Shown here piece by piece: positions 23,727 through 31,767 of a stretch of DNA of 41,048 bases. The stretch is from NCBI RefSeq assembly GCF_023734095.1, contig NZ_AP024620.1, positions 3,283,570 through 3,324,617 on the forward strand, given 5' to 3'. The notes under the pieces were generated by a model. The model worked only from the letters and a program-made list of their open reading frames with translations. It searched no databases and had not been told where the DNA came from. Within the stretch, counting starts at the first letter, position 1; every line of letters begins with the position of its first letter. Both the position numbers and the translations under genes were made by a program. This stretch comes from Moorella sp. Hama-1. Its GTDB lineage: Bacteria; Bacillota; DSM-521; Neomoorellales; Neomoorellaceae.

Positions 23727-24356
23727 TTAATTTAAACCCAGGCAGGCCCGCACCTCGGTATCGGTAACCTGACGAAAGTCTTCATAAAATTGACCTACAG
23801 CATAGAAGGGCTCGGGACTGGCTAGGCAAAGCAAGTCATCAACCAGGGGTTCCAGGGTCGTCAAGCTCTCTGGCGGCGCTACGGGCACGGCCAGGACCAG
23901 GCGGCGCGGTTTTTTACTACGCAGGGAAGTTAAGGCTGCCGCTATAGTTAACCCGGTGGCAATACCATCGTCGACAACTATAACCAAGCGGCCCCTCAGA
24001 TCCGGGTAGAGCCGGGACCCCCGGTACAGGGCCTGGCGCCTTTTAATCTCGGTCAGTTCGTCTTCTATAGCCCCTTTTAAGTCGGCTAGCGTCACGTTAT
24101 AGGCCTGCAAGACCCGGTGGTTATACAGGACGGTACCATCGGGAGCAACCGCGGCTGCAGCTAACTCCGGGTTGGCCGGCAGACCTACCTTGCGGGGGAT
24201 TAGCAAATCCAGTTCGCCGTCCAGGGCTCTGGCCACCGGCAGGGCTACGATCACTCCGCCCCGGGGAACAGCCAGCACTACCGGATCTTGCCCGCGGTAG
24301 CCCTGCAGGGCAGCAGCCAACTGCCGGCCCGCATCCTGTCGATCTTGAAAAAGCAT
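23727..24356 (-). CDS. Phosphoribosyltransferase family protein
   Basis: The 209-residue protein has a type-I phosphoribosyltransferase fold. The PRPP-binding motif is VIVVDDGIATGLT, and the N-terminal VLAVPRGGVIVALPVARALDGELDLLIPRKVG is typical of the subfamily often annotated 'predicted phosphoribosyltransferase'. No substrate can be assigned. The ATG at 24356 follows GGAGGAGCCACC. That SD is the terminus of repeat B copy 3, and the upstream extension of the frame to 24509 is repeat sequence. Confidence 0.85.
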   Translation of the reverse strand: MLFQDRQDAGRQLAAALQGYRGQDPVVLAVPRGGVIVALPVARALDGELDLLIPRKVGLPANPELAAAAVAPDGTVLYNHRVLQAYNVTLADLKGAIEDELTEIKRRQALYRGSRLYPDLRGRLVIVVDDGIATGLTIAAALTSLRSKKPRRLVLAVPVAPPESLTTLEPLVDDLLCLASPEPFYAVGQFYEDFRQVTDTEVRACLGLN

Positions 24357-24360
24357 GGTG

Positions 24361-24500
24361 GCTCCTCCGAAATGAGATGTGTGAGGTGGGAGGCTCGTTG
24401 AAACTGGTTGCGCCAGTTTCAGATTAAAGCCTTGCCTCTCATTTCTCCCGTTCGCTGGTGGAGTTTGCCCCCATGAGGGGCTCCTCCGAAATGAGATGGC
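24361..24500 (-). repeat. Interspersed repeat family B, copy 3, supplying the SD of the downstream gene
   Basis: Read on the minus strand: CATCTCATTTCGGAGGAG (about 24500), CCCCTCATGGGGGC, the core with TGAAACTGGCG-CA-ACCAGTTTC, and a second CATCTCATTTCGGAGGAG that ends 6 bases before the ATG at 24356. The unit is thus bracketed by direct copies of the same 18-base word, as after a duplication of the leader. Confidence 0.75.
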
Positions 24501-24581
24501 GAAAGTCATTTATGGTAGCAGTAGTATAGCCAGAGGATTGTGAAGTTATGTGTGAATCCTCTGGCTACCCGAGTTACCCGC

Positions 24582-24980
24582 CTAATGTTCCCCGTCCCCG
24601 TTCCTACCATCCCCTGGCTTCGTCCCATCCTCCGGCAGGGGCATCTGGCAATGGCCCTGGAGCAGGCCCCCGGGTTCGACTATTAACCTGCCCGTCTGGA
24701 CATCGCCATCTATCCTGCCTGTAGGGGCGATCTCCAGCTGGCCGCCGGCTATTACATCCCCTTTAATCCCCCCCACTACCAGAAGATTACGGGCCCGGAC
24801 GCTGGCAACCACCTGGCCGGTTTCCCCAACTACCAGATCGCCTTCAGTAACTACCTCACCCTCAAAGGTACCATCAATGCGTATGGCCCCGCCGGAGACA
24901 AGCTTGCCGGTTATCCTGGCCTCTTTACCGATAACCGTATCTACTGTCGTTGGATCAGCATTATTCCTTTTTCCCAGCAC
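24582..24980 (-). CDS. Bactofilin family cytoskeletal protein
   Basis: The 132-residue protein has a central beta-helical bactofilin (DUF583) domain (about 14-112) with repeating G-x-(I/V) strands: ARITGKLVSGGAIRIDGTFEGEV, GDLVVGETGQV, GGIKGDVIAGGQLEI, TGRIDGDVQTGRL. Termini are charged and disordered. Bactofilins polymerise without nucleotide and often work with M23 peptidases in cell-shape control. Here the gene overlaps the M23 gene by 20 bases on the same strand, fitting that partnership. Confidence 0.92.
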   Translation of the reverse strand: MLGKRNNADPTTVDTVIGKEARITGKLVSGGAIRIDGTFEGEVVTEGDLVVGETGQVVASVRARNLLVVGGIKGDVIAGGQLEIAPTGRIDGDVQTGRLIVEPGGLLQGHCQMPLPEDGTKPGDGRNGDGEH

Positions 24981-25890
24981 CGGTTGCTTTTTCCCCTTCC
25001 TCCAGGTAATTTAACGGGTCGACCAGTTCCCCGTTTAGTTTAATCTGAAAATGAACGTGGGGCCCGGTGCTGCGACCGCTGCTGCCCGCCCGGGCGATAG
25101 CCTGGCCCCGCACCACCTGGTCCCCTTCTTTGACCAGGAGTTCGGAATTATGGCCGTACAGGCTCGTAAACCCGTAACCATGGTCGATGATTACGGCCTG
25201 GCCGTAAACCGGCATCCAGCCGGCAAAGGTCACCCGGCCGTTACCGGCAGCCTGGACCTCAGCCCCGTAGGCAGCCGCAATATCAATTCCGTCGTGAACC
25301 TCTTCCCGCCAGCTAAAGGGGGAATCCCGGCGGCCGAAGGGTGAAGTGACGGGTCCCTGCACCGGCCAGTGGGAGGGCCGGGCCGCCTGGTAGGCCAGGT
25401 GTTGTTCCAGTTCCCGGGCCAAATTCTGCAATCTGAGCTGCTGCCGGGGCGCGTCCCTGTCCACCTCCGCCAGGGCCTCCTGGACCCTGACCAGGGTCCG
25501 GGATTGTTCCGCCGGCCTCAGTCGGCCGCCGCGGGAAGCCCCGCCGGAAAGCTGACCACCGCCCTGACCCAGGCCCGCCAGGGAGCGCACCTGCTGGTCC
25601 AGGCGGTCCAGGGACTGCATCTTATCCTGAAGTAACCGGGCCTGCTCCTCTAGTTGCCGGATCTGCCGGGCCTGGGCGGCGTTCAACTCGTCGATTTGAT
25701 GTAATTCAGCTACCCTTTTTTGATAATGGTAAACCCCCAGCAAGGCGCCGCCCAGGGTAACCATAAGGGCTACCAGCACAGCCGCCAGGGCATGAAAAAA
25801 CCACAGGGGTAGTAACCACCGGTGTACTTCCTGGCGTCCCCCCGGAATTAGCATCAAGGTAAAGAAACGATCGCGCCGGTTCTTTGGCAC
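24961..25890 (-). CDS. Membrane-anchored M23 (LytM) family peptidase
   Basis: The 309-residue protein has one membrane segment (about 25-53), a coiled coil (about 58-100), a Gly-rich linker and a LytM domain (about 175-290). Zinc ligands are visible as H199/D203 (HDGID) and the HVH pair at 278/280 (GPHVHFQI); YGHNS is the other conserved loop. It would cut peptide cross-bridges of peptidoglycan outside the membrane. It is co-transcribed with the downstream bactofilin gene. Confidence 0.92.
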   Translation of the reverse strand: MPKNRRDRFFTLMLIPGGRQEVHRWLLPLWFFHALAAVLVALMVTLGGALLGVYHYQKRVAELHQIDELNAAQARQIRQLEEQARLLQDKMQSLDRLDQQVRSLAGLGQGGGQLSGGASRGGRLRPAEQSRTLVRVQEALAEVDRDAPRQQLRLQNLARELEQHLAYQAARPSHWPVQGPVTSPFGRRDSPFSWREEVHDGIDIAAAYGAEVQAAGNGRVTFAGWMPVYGQAVIIDHGYGFTSLYGHNSELLVKEGDQVVRGQAIARAGSSGRSTGPHVHFQIKLNGELVDPLNYLEEGEKATGAGKKE

Positions 25891-25916
25891 CCCTGCCCCC
25901 CCTTACCGGCTCTTGA

Positions 25917-26492
25917 CTAACTGGCTGCCTTTTCCGGCGCCAGGAGTCCCAGGGCCATGGCCAGGGCTTTTTCCTCTTCTTCACTCAACCGGTACCGGGA
26001 TCGGCCTTCTCGAACCGGTTTGATAAAGACCCGGGTCTCATCCCGGGCATAGAGACTGGTAAGAATAAAACCGTTGCCTTCACGGTTAAGGAGGGCCAGG
26101 GCAAAACTGAGATCACTGCCCGTATCCGGAAAAGCGTTAAAACGAATAAGTCCCATCCTGCTCAGGCAACCTTCAAAACCCACCTGCAGGTCAGCAACCT
26201 TCTGTTGTACCAGCTCAAGGGCCCCCTGGATATCTCCCAAATCATGGAAACGTTTCAACACCTCAGCAAGGTCCTGGCCTTCACCAGTTTCAGCCAGCCG
26301 GCGGATACGCCCGTTTAAGCGCCGTAATTCTGCCTGGCTGTGCCAGAGCCAGAGCAGCAACACCACCTGGAGGGCCAGTAAACCTGCCAGGATAGGCGCG
26401 TAATAGGGCGCAAGCAAAGAATTTAGTGATTGCAAATAAAAAGCCTCCCCACCATAATACAGCAACAGATATATTTCCACGCCAAACGCCAT
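25917..26492 (-). CDS. DUF4446 membrane protein
   Basis: The 191-residue protein has an N-terminal membrane helix (about 30-52), a helical linker and a C-terminal domain with the DUF4446 features GLIRFNAFPDTGSDLSFALALL and SLYARDETRVFIKPV...YRLSEEE. The family occurs in Firmicutes near parAB and sporulation genes; no function is known. It lies just upstream of the M23-bactofilin pair (26-base gap) and probably starts that operon. Confidence 0.88.
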   Translation of the reverse strand: MAFGVEIYLLLYYGGEAFYLQSLNSLLAPYYAPILAGLLALQVVLLLWLWHSQAELRRLNGRIRRLAETGEGQDLAEVLKRFHDLGDIQGALELVQQKVADLQVGFEGCLSRMGLIRFNAFPDTGSDLSFALALLNREGNGFILTSLYARDETRVFIKPVREGRSRYRLSEEEEKALAMALGLLAPEKAAS

Positions 26493-26870
26493 TTTCCTCT
26501 CTCCTAATGCATTTTTTTCACCAGAAACCCTGGAGTCAGGGGGGTAATATTTCCTGATTTAAAATAGCCCCTCCAGGAAGGATTTATAGCCTCCGGAAGA
26601 GAAAAGATCTAAATTTGCCAGGCCCGGGGCCTGGCCGAAGCCCGGAGCCTATACCACCAGCCAATAGCAAAATGCTGGCCATTAGTGTCCCTTTATGGTA
26701 GAAGTCTATTTTCGGAGGAGCCGACCATGGTGGCGGGCCGCCACCAACGAAGGGAAGAAATGAGAGGCGGGCAAGTTTTAATCTGAAACTGGCGCAGCCA
26801 GTTTCGACAAGAATCCCACCTCTCACTCCCACATCTCAATATCTCATTTCGGACGAGGAGATGCTTCACT
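26493..26870 (+). repeat. Leader region of larE containing family B copy 4 (26718-26856) and a decayed family A end
   Basis: AGAAGTCTATTTTCGGAGGAG (26701-26720, first base omitted) opens the unit. The core has TGAAACTGGCGCAGCCAGTTTC (two halves of a palindrome), and it closes with ATCTCATTTCGGACGAGGAG shortly before the larE ATG at 26871. A short word CCTATACCACCAGCC near 26650 resembles the family A terminus. No gene is visible in this gap. Confidence 0.65.
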
Positions 26871-27701
26871 ATGTTATCTTCTGAATTAAACACCAAGCTG
26901 GCCACCCTCCAGGGGAAACTCCAAGAATGGGAAAGCATCCTGATTGCCTATTCTGGAGGCGTGGATAGCAGCCTGCTCCTTAAAGTAGCCAGTATGACGC
27001 CGGTTAAGGTCCTGGCCGTGACCGCCGTTTCCCCTACCTACCCGCAGGCCGAAATCGCCGCTGCCACCGACCTGGCCCGGAAACTGGGGGTCCAGCACAT
27101 GGTAATTAATTCCAAAGAGATGGGTAACCCGAAATTCTGTGCCAACCCCCCGGAACGCTGTTATCACTGCAAAAAGGAGTTATTCGCCGACCTGCAAAAG
27201 CTAGCGTGGGAACACGGACTCAAGGTTATAGTTGACGGGGCCAACATCGACGATTGCGATGACTTCCGCCCCGGTAGAAAAGCCGCCCGGGAGTGTGGCG
27301 TTAAAAGCCCCCTCCAGGAAGCCGGCTTGACCAAGGCCGACATCCGCCAGCTGGCCCGTCACCTGGGATTACCCAACTGGGATAAGCCCTCTATGGCCTG
27401 TCTGTCTTCCCGCATACCTTACGGACAGATGATAACCCCGGCCAAGCTTGGGCAGGTTGCTGCCGCCGAAGCCTACCTGCGCCAACTCGGATTGCAGGAG
27501 ATACGAGTGCGCCACCACGGCAGCATCGCCAGGATCGAAGTTAACCCGGCCGCCTTTGCCCTTCTTATTGACAACCAAGTGCGGCAGGCCATGGTTGACC
27601 GTTTCCATGAAATCGGGTTCACCTACGTTACCCTGGATCTGGAAGGCTTCCGCAGCGGGAGTATGAACGCCGTTCTATCGGCAGAAGAACGAAAGTTATA
27701 G
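26871..27701 (+). CDS. larE: LarE, ATP-dependent sulfur transferase for the nickel-pincer cofactor
   Basis: The 276-residue protein is a PP-loop ATPase with SGGVDSSLLLK near residue 28. LarE adds sulfur to the pyridinium dicarboxylate precursor of the nickel-pincer nucleotide used by lactate racemase and related enzymes. Cysteines occur in NPPERCYHCKKELF and PSMACLSSR. Whether sulfur comes from a sacrificial Cys or an iron-sulfur cluster cannot be decided here. larC follows 213 bases downstream; larB and larA are absent from the window. Its leader is repeat B. Confidence 0.92.
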   Translation: MLSSELNTKLATLQGKLQEWESILIAYSGGVDSSLLLKVASMTPVKVLAVTAVSPTYPQAEIAAATDLARKLGVQHMVINSKEMGNPKFCANPPERCYHCKKELFADLQKLAWEHGLKVIVDGANIDDCDDFRPGRKAARECGVKSPLQEAGLTKADIRQLARHLGLPNWDKPSMACLSSRIPYGQMITPAKLGQVAAAEAYLRQLGLQEIRVRHHGSIARIEVNPAAFALLIDNQVRQAMVDRFHEIGFTYVTLDLEGFRSGSMNAVLSAEERKL

Positions 27702-27914
27702 ATGTTGACCCGGCCTGGCGCCCTGGCTGTTCCGGCAGGGACCGGTACAAGCAGGGCAGGCTAATTCAGGAGTAAAAGAAAGACAAACATGCCTCTGGAA
27801 GCGAAAATCCAAACACGGGAAGCGTGGGAAATCCGCCGGCGTTCCCTGCAAGCCGATTCCGGGGACATTGCCCGTAACTTCCATAATTGTACAGGCAGAC
27901 AGGAGATGACAGGA

Positions 27915-29108
27915 ATGCGCGTCGCTTATTTTGATTGCTTCTCCGGTATCAGTGGCGATATGTGCCTGGGGGCCATCCTGGCCAATGGCCTGAGCCAGGA
28001 CGTACTGGTAACCGGCTTAAATGAACTGGGGCTGACAGGCTGGGAATTAAAGACTCAGGAGGTAAAACAGCATAGTATAGCGGCTATGGATGTAGAGGTA
28101 CGGGTCATTGGCCATCAACCCCATCGCCACCTGGGCGACATCCTGGAACTTATAAATAAAAGCTCCCTGCCGGCCCCGGTCCGGGAAAAGGCTACAACTG
28201 TATTTACCAACCTGGCCCGGGCCGAAGCCCGGGTCCACGGCATCGACGCCGGCGAGGTCCACTTTCATGAGGTGGGGGCCGTTGATGCCCTCGTCGACAT
28301 CACCGGTACTATCCTGGGTCTCCACCTCATGGGGATCGAACGAGTAATCTCCTCGCCCCTGCCCATGGGTTCCGGCTGGGTCGAGTGCCAGCACGGCCGT
28401 CTCCCGGTCCCGGCGCCGGCCACCCTGTATCTCCTTCAGGGTTTCCCTATTTACGGCACCTCCGATCAAGCCGAACTGGTAACCCCAACAGGTGCGGCCT
28501 TGATCACCACCCTGGCCGATAGATTCGGCCCCTTCCCGGCCATGAACCTGCAGAGCGCCGGCTTCGGGGCTGGAAAAACCAAGCTATTGCATCCTAACCT
28601 CTTGCGCCTGGTCATCGGCGAGGTTACAGCCGGGCAACTGGAGGGGGAGGAGAGTAGCCTGGTCATCGAAACGACCATTGACGATATGAACCCGGAATTC
28701 TTTCCCGCCCTTATAGAGGCAACCATGGCCGCCGGCGCCGTTGATGCCTACTGTACCCCCGTGCAAATGAAAAAGGGCCGGCCGGGTACTCTCTTTACGG
28801 CCCTCTGTCCGGAAAATAAGTTGGCGATGGTAGCGGCAGCCATCTTTCGCCATTCCACCACCCTGGGGTTACGCTTCCGGCGCGACGGGCGCCTGGTCTG
28901 CCGGCGCCGCACCGGTGAGGTCATGACCCCCTTTGGGCCGGTAATCGTTAAATGGGGGCTCTATCATGACGCTGATGGCCAGGCCATAACCCAGGTAGCG
29001 CCAGAATACGATTCCTGCCGCCAGGCAGCTCATAACGCCGGGGTGCCGGTAAAGGAGGTCTACGCTGCCGCCCTGGCCGCTGCCCGGGCGCTGCCGGGGA
29101 TTGAATAA
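27915..29108 (+). CDS. larC: LarC, nickel insertion protein for the pincer cofactor
   Basis: LarC is a CTP-dependent nickel insertase. The frame starts [16 protein letters not shown] (family N-terminus) and contains [26 protein letters not shown], the hinge [12 protein letters not shown] and a complete C-terminal domain, about 397 residues. It is a single continuous frame, unlike the split larC1/larC2 of L. plantarum, which needs a frameshift. The ATG at 27915 follows AGGAG at 9 bases; an upstream ATG at 27789 gives 42 extra residues without family support. A terminator follows. Confidence 0.92.
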   Translation: MRVAYFDCFSGISGDMCLGAILANGLSQDVLVTGLNELGLTGWELKTQEVKQHSIAAMDVEVRVIGHQPHRHLGDILELINKSSLPAPVREKATTVFTNLARAEARVHGIDAGEVHFHEVGAVDALVDITGTILGLHLMGIERVISSPLPMGSGWVECQHGRLPVPAPATLYLLQGFPIYGTSDQAELVTPTGAALITTLADRFGPFPAMNLQSAGFGAGKTKLLHPNLLRLVIGEVTAGQLEGEESSLVIETTIDDMNPEFFPALIEATMAAGAVDAYCTPVQMKKGRPGTLFTALCPENKLAMVAAAIFRHSTTLGLRFRRDGRLVCRRRTGEVMTPFGPVIVKWGLYHDADGQAITQVAPEYDSCRQAAHNAGVPVKEVYAAALAAARALPGIE

Positions 29109-29210
29109 CCCCATTTCCCTTCGAGGTCGCATATCGCATTACCTGCTTATGATAAGCAACAGAACTATTCCCAACAGGGCATAACTTTAGCGTCAGACTA
29201 TTGAAAGCCA

Positions 29211-29250
29211 AAAACACCCCGCACCTGCAGTACAGATGCGAGGTGTTTTT
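29211..29250 (+). terminator. Intrinsic terminator after larC
   Basis: AAAACACC-CGCA pairs with TGCG-GGTGTTTT across one C-A mismatch, followed by T-run. It lies about 100 bases after the larC stop. Confidence 0.8.
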
Positions 29251-29373
29251 ATGATCTCATCAAGTAGGATATGTCCCGCCACGAAGGTTCACAAATCCGT
29301 GCTGGGGCAAGGAGAACCATCTTAGAGCAAGCAAAGGCCCGAGAAATCGTTGGCAAAATACCCCCATAGAAAC

Positions 29374-30054
29374 CTATTGCCATTTTAGCGCCAATAGGGC
29401 CGCCAAAAATATGGCCGGCAAAAGGTTACCCACATTGATCTCCTTAATTTTCAGCACGCCCAGAGAGATGGCGATAATCAACAAGCCGCCGGTGGCCGTG
29501 ATTTCTGTTACTACCGCCGGCGTCAAGTAGTTCTGCAACCAGGCAGCCAGGAGAGTAATACTGCCCTGATAAAATAAAACCGGTAGGGCCGACAGGGCAA
29601 CGCCCCACCCCACGGTAGAAGCCATGGTAACAGCTAAAATACCATCTAATAGGGCTTTAGCATAAAGAGTACTGTAATTCCCCCGCAAACCGGCGTCCAG
29701 GGAGCCCATAATGGCCATAGCCCCTACGCAATAGAGGAGGCTAGCGCTGACGAAGGCCCTGGTAATACGGCTACCCCCGCCCCGGGTAAGGAGGGCTTCC
29801 AGGCGCCGTCCCAGTCCCGCCAGGTGGCCTTCAATATTCAGCAACTCACCGCAAATACCCCCACCTACGAGGCTGACAATCACCAGTACGATATTTTTAC
29901 TCTGGGTCGCCATGGCCATGCCTGCCAGCAAAATACCCAGGCCCGTAGCCTGGGTAACAGTTGTCACCAGACGCTGCTCTAAACGCCGGCCGACCATGCT
30001 CCCCAGCAGGGAACCGGCAATAATGGCCAGGACGTTAACAAATGTCCCCCACAA
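29374..30054 (-). CDS. DUF554 membrane protein
   Basis: This protein has about 226 residues and six or seven hydrophobic segments. It has the DUF554 start WGTFVNVLAIIAGSLLGSMVGRR, the tract GILLAGMAMA and the late GGLLIIAISLGVLKIKEI motif. The family is possibly a transporter; substrate unknown. The TTG at 30054 lies 8 bases after GAGG and gives the usual family N-terminus; a GTG three codons upstream overlaps the SD. It follows the small membrane protein gene on the same strand. Confidence 0.85.
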   Translation of the reverse strand: MWGTFVNVLAIIAGSLLGSMVGRRLEQRLVTTVTQATGLGILLAGMAMATQSKNIVLVIVSLVGGGICGELLNIEGHLAGLGRRLEALLTRGGGSRITRAFVSASLLYCVGAMAIMGSLDAGLRGNYSTLYAKALLDGILAVTMASTVGWGVALSALPVLFYQGSITLLAAWLQNYLTPAVVTEITATGGLLIIAISLGVLKIKEINVGNLLPAIFLAALLALKWQ

Positions 30055-30089
30055 ACTATCCACCTCGATTAAAATCTACCGTATATTAT

Positions 30090-30290
30090 TCACGGTCTAT
30101 TCTTTAAGGCTCTGATAATTGCCATTGTGCAACCTATGGTAGTCCCTACCAGCAAAGCAAGGAGTATCGTAATAGTGGCGTAGTAGGCATCACCTAAATA
30201 ACCTGTACCGGCGACCTGATGGGCAAAAAAGAAGGAAGCCACCGTCACAAGAAGGCCGGTCAACATCGCCGTCGGCATAACCTTCACCAT
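30090..30290 (-). CDS. Small two-helix membrane protein, unrecognised
   Basis: The 66-residue protein has two hydrophobic helices (about 8-24 and 38-58) separated by a loop containing HQVAGTGYLGDAYY, and a short basic tail (RALKNRP). I do not recognise a family. The ATG at 30290 is preceded by GGAGAGAG. It lies 18 bases after the pyruvate-kinase-C-like gene and 35 bases before DUF554, all on the minus strand, so it is probably part of the parA-parB operon tail. Confidence 0.6.
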   Translation of the reverse strand: MVKVMPTAMLTGLLVTVASFFFAHQVAGTGYLGDAYYATITILLALLVGTTIGCTMAIIRALKNRP

Positions 30291-30308
30291 CTCTCTCCAT
30301 AGTTAATA

Positions 30309-30863
30309 TTAAAACTCCCTGGGCTTGCAAATTATTTCTTTAATCCTGGTGGCAAAGAAGTCCTGGGAGTGGGCCGGCCGTAAAACCAGCGCCGTATCAA
30401 CTCCTTCATTGCTACCGCCCAAGGCGATAATATCCACCCCAGCCGGTATCAACCCCGCATCCAGGGCCATGCCGGCTACCTCCACCGCTACCTTGGTCCC
30501 TTGACCAAATAGGCGCAGGGTATTGGCTATAATCTCGGCCGGGTAGACCCCCTGGAAGGTGAAGCGCAGGGCCCGGTCCAGGCCGGCCAGCAGGTGCGTA
30601 GTGGTAAAAACTTTAATCCCGCCATCTTCCAGCCGCCGGCGCGTGGCCGGATCCATCTCGATTTCCCCAGGGTTTTTAAAGCCGGCCTGGTGGGTAACGC
30701 AAACGATATTTAGTTCTTGATGGCCCAGGCACAGGTTGGCGCTATAACCTGTAGCCGAGGCTACCACTATGTCCTTCAGGCCGAGTTCCCGGGCCCGGTC
30801 CAGAGCCAGTTTTATCGTGCCTCCCGTATTCTGCTTGCCTTTTTCTGGCCAGTAAGTAGTCAT
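30309..30863 (-). CDS. Stand-alone pyruvate kinase C-terminal (alpha/beta) domain protein
   Basis: The protein has 184 residues from the ATG at 30863, which follows GGAGG by 8 bases. It resembles the pyruvate kinase C-terminal domain: NTGGTIKLALDRARELGLKDIVVASATGYSA, a central VCVTHQAGF, and the ending IIALGGSNEGVDTALVLRPA. There is no catalytic TIM barrel. Such proteins are common in clostridia and archaea and have no proven function. It lies 23 bases downstream of parB; the upstream frame to 30908 would read through the parS site and is rejected. Confidence 0.8.
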   Translation of the reverse strand: MTTYWPEKGKQNTGGTIKLALDRARELGLKDIVVASATGYSANLCLGHQELNIVCVTHQAGFKNPGEIEMDPATRRRLEDGGIKVFTTTHLLAGLDRALRFTFQGVYPAEIIANTLRLFGQGTKVAVEVAGMALDAGLIPAGVDIIALGGSNEGVDTALVLRPAHSQDFFATRIKEIICKPREF

Positions 30864-30885
30864 AATATTCGCCTCCATCAAAGCC

Positions 30886-31767
30886 CTAAAATGTTTCACG
30901 TGAAACATTTTCTCCGGTAAGGACAGTAATAATCCTTTCCAGATCCTCGGGACCGAAATAATATATTTCTATCTTGCCGCTGTTTTTACCCGCCTTCAAT
31001 TTTACCCTGGTACTCAATACTTGCTGCAGGCGTTCCTCCATCTGGTGGGTTTCGAAGTTTACTGCGTCAGCCCTTTGTCTTTTGGGTGCTGTTGGTCCGC
31101 CAATGAGTTTTTTAATTATGTTCTCTGTTTCCCTTACGGAAAGGTTTTCGGCAACAATTTTTTTGGCTAACTCCACCTGCATTTTTTTGTCCTTGAGGCC
31201 TAATAATGCCCGGGCGTGGCCGGAGGACAGCTTATTCTCCCGCAACATACCTTTAATTTCCTCCGGCAGTTGGAGCAGGCGCAGGGCATTGGCGATCACC
31301 GGCCTGCTCTTGCCAACGCGCCCGGCCACATCTTCCTGGGTCAGGCCATAATCTTCCAGGAGGGTCTGGTAGGCTTCAGCTTCTTCCAGGGGATTAAGAT
31401 CCTCCCGTTGGAGGTTTTCAACTAAAGCAATCTCGGCGGTAGTCCTGGCATCCAGGGATTTAATAATTGCCGGGATCTCCTGCAGCCCGGCCTGCCGGCA
31501 GGCGCGCCAGCGTCGCTCGCCGGCAATAATTTCATACCTCTCGTTGCCTGCCGGTTTAACGACTATGGGCTGGATGATACCGTGGGCTTTGATGGACTGG
31601 GCCAGCTCTGCCATTTTAACATCGTCAAAATCCCGGCGGGGCTGGTGTTTTCCTGGCTCAATCCGATCAACGGCTATGCTTGTAATTTTTGCGTCTTTAT
31701 CTTCCATGGCAATTTCCTTTTGAGGTAGCAGGGCCTCCAGTCCCCGCCCAAGGCCCCTCTTAGCCAT
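30886..31767 (-). CDS. parB: Chromosome partitioning protein ParB (Spo0J)
   Basis: ParB loads at parS and spreads as a CTP-dependent clamp. The 293-residue protein starts MAKRGLGRGLEALLP (ParA-stimulating N-terminus) and has the CTP-binding GERRWRA motif with ENLQREDLNPLEEA, a helix-turn-helix (GLTQEDVAGRVGKSRPVIANALRLLQLP) and a C-terminal dimerisation domain. Its last codons contain a perfect parS site. It overlaps parA by 8 bases. Confidence 0.96.
   Translation of the reverse strand: MAKRGLGRGLEALLPQKEIAMEDKDAKITSIAVDRIEPGKHQPRRDFDDVKMAELAQSIKAHGIIQPIVVKPAGNERYEIIAGERRWRACRQAGLQEIPAIIKSLDARTTAEIALVENLQREDLNPLEEAEAYQTLLEDYGLTQEDVAGRVGKSRPVIANALRLLQLPEEIKGMLRENKLSSGHARALLGLKDKKMQVELAKKIVAENLSVRETENIIKKLIGGPTAPKRQRADAVNFETHQMEERLQQVLSTRVKLKAGKNSGKIEIYYFGPEDLERIITVLTGENVSRETF
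30892..30907. promoter_or_regulatory. parS centromere site
   Basis: TGTTTCACGTGAAACA, a perfect 16-bp palindrome identical to the bacterial parS consensus. It lies within the last codons of parB, where it encodes VSRET. Confidence 0.95.

Noticed and set aside
29270-29371. 33-residue plus-strand frame (MSRHEGSQIRAGARRTILE...)
   Set aside because: It lies after the larC terminator with only a weak SD; it might be a remnant of a larger gene, but nothing supports it as functional.
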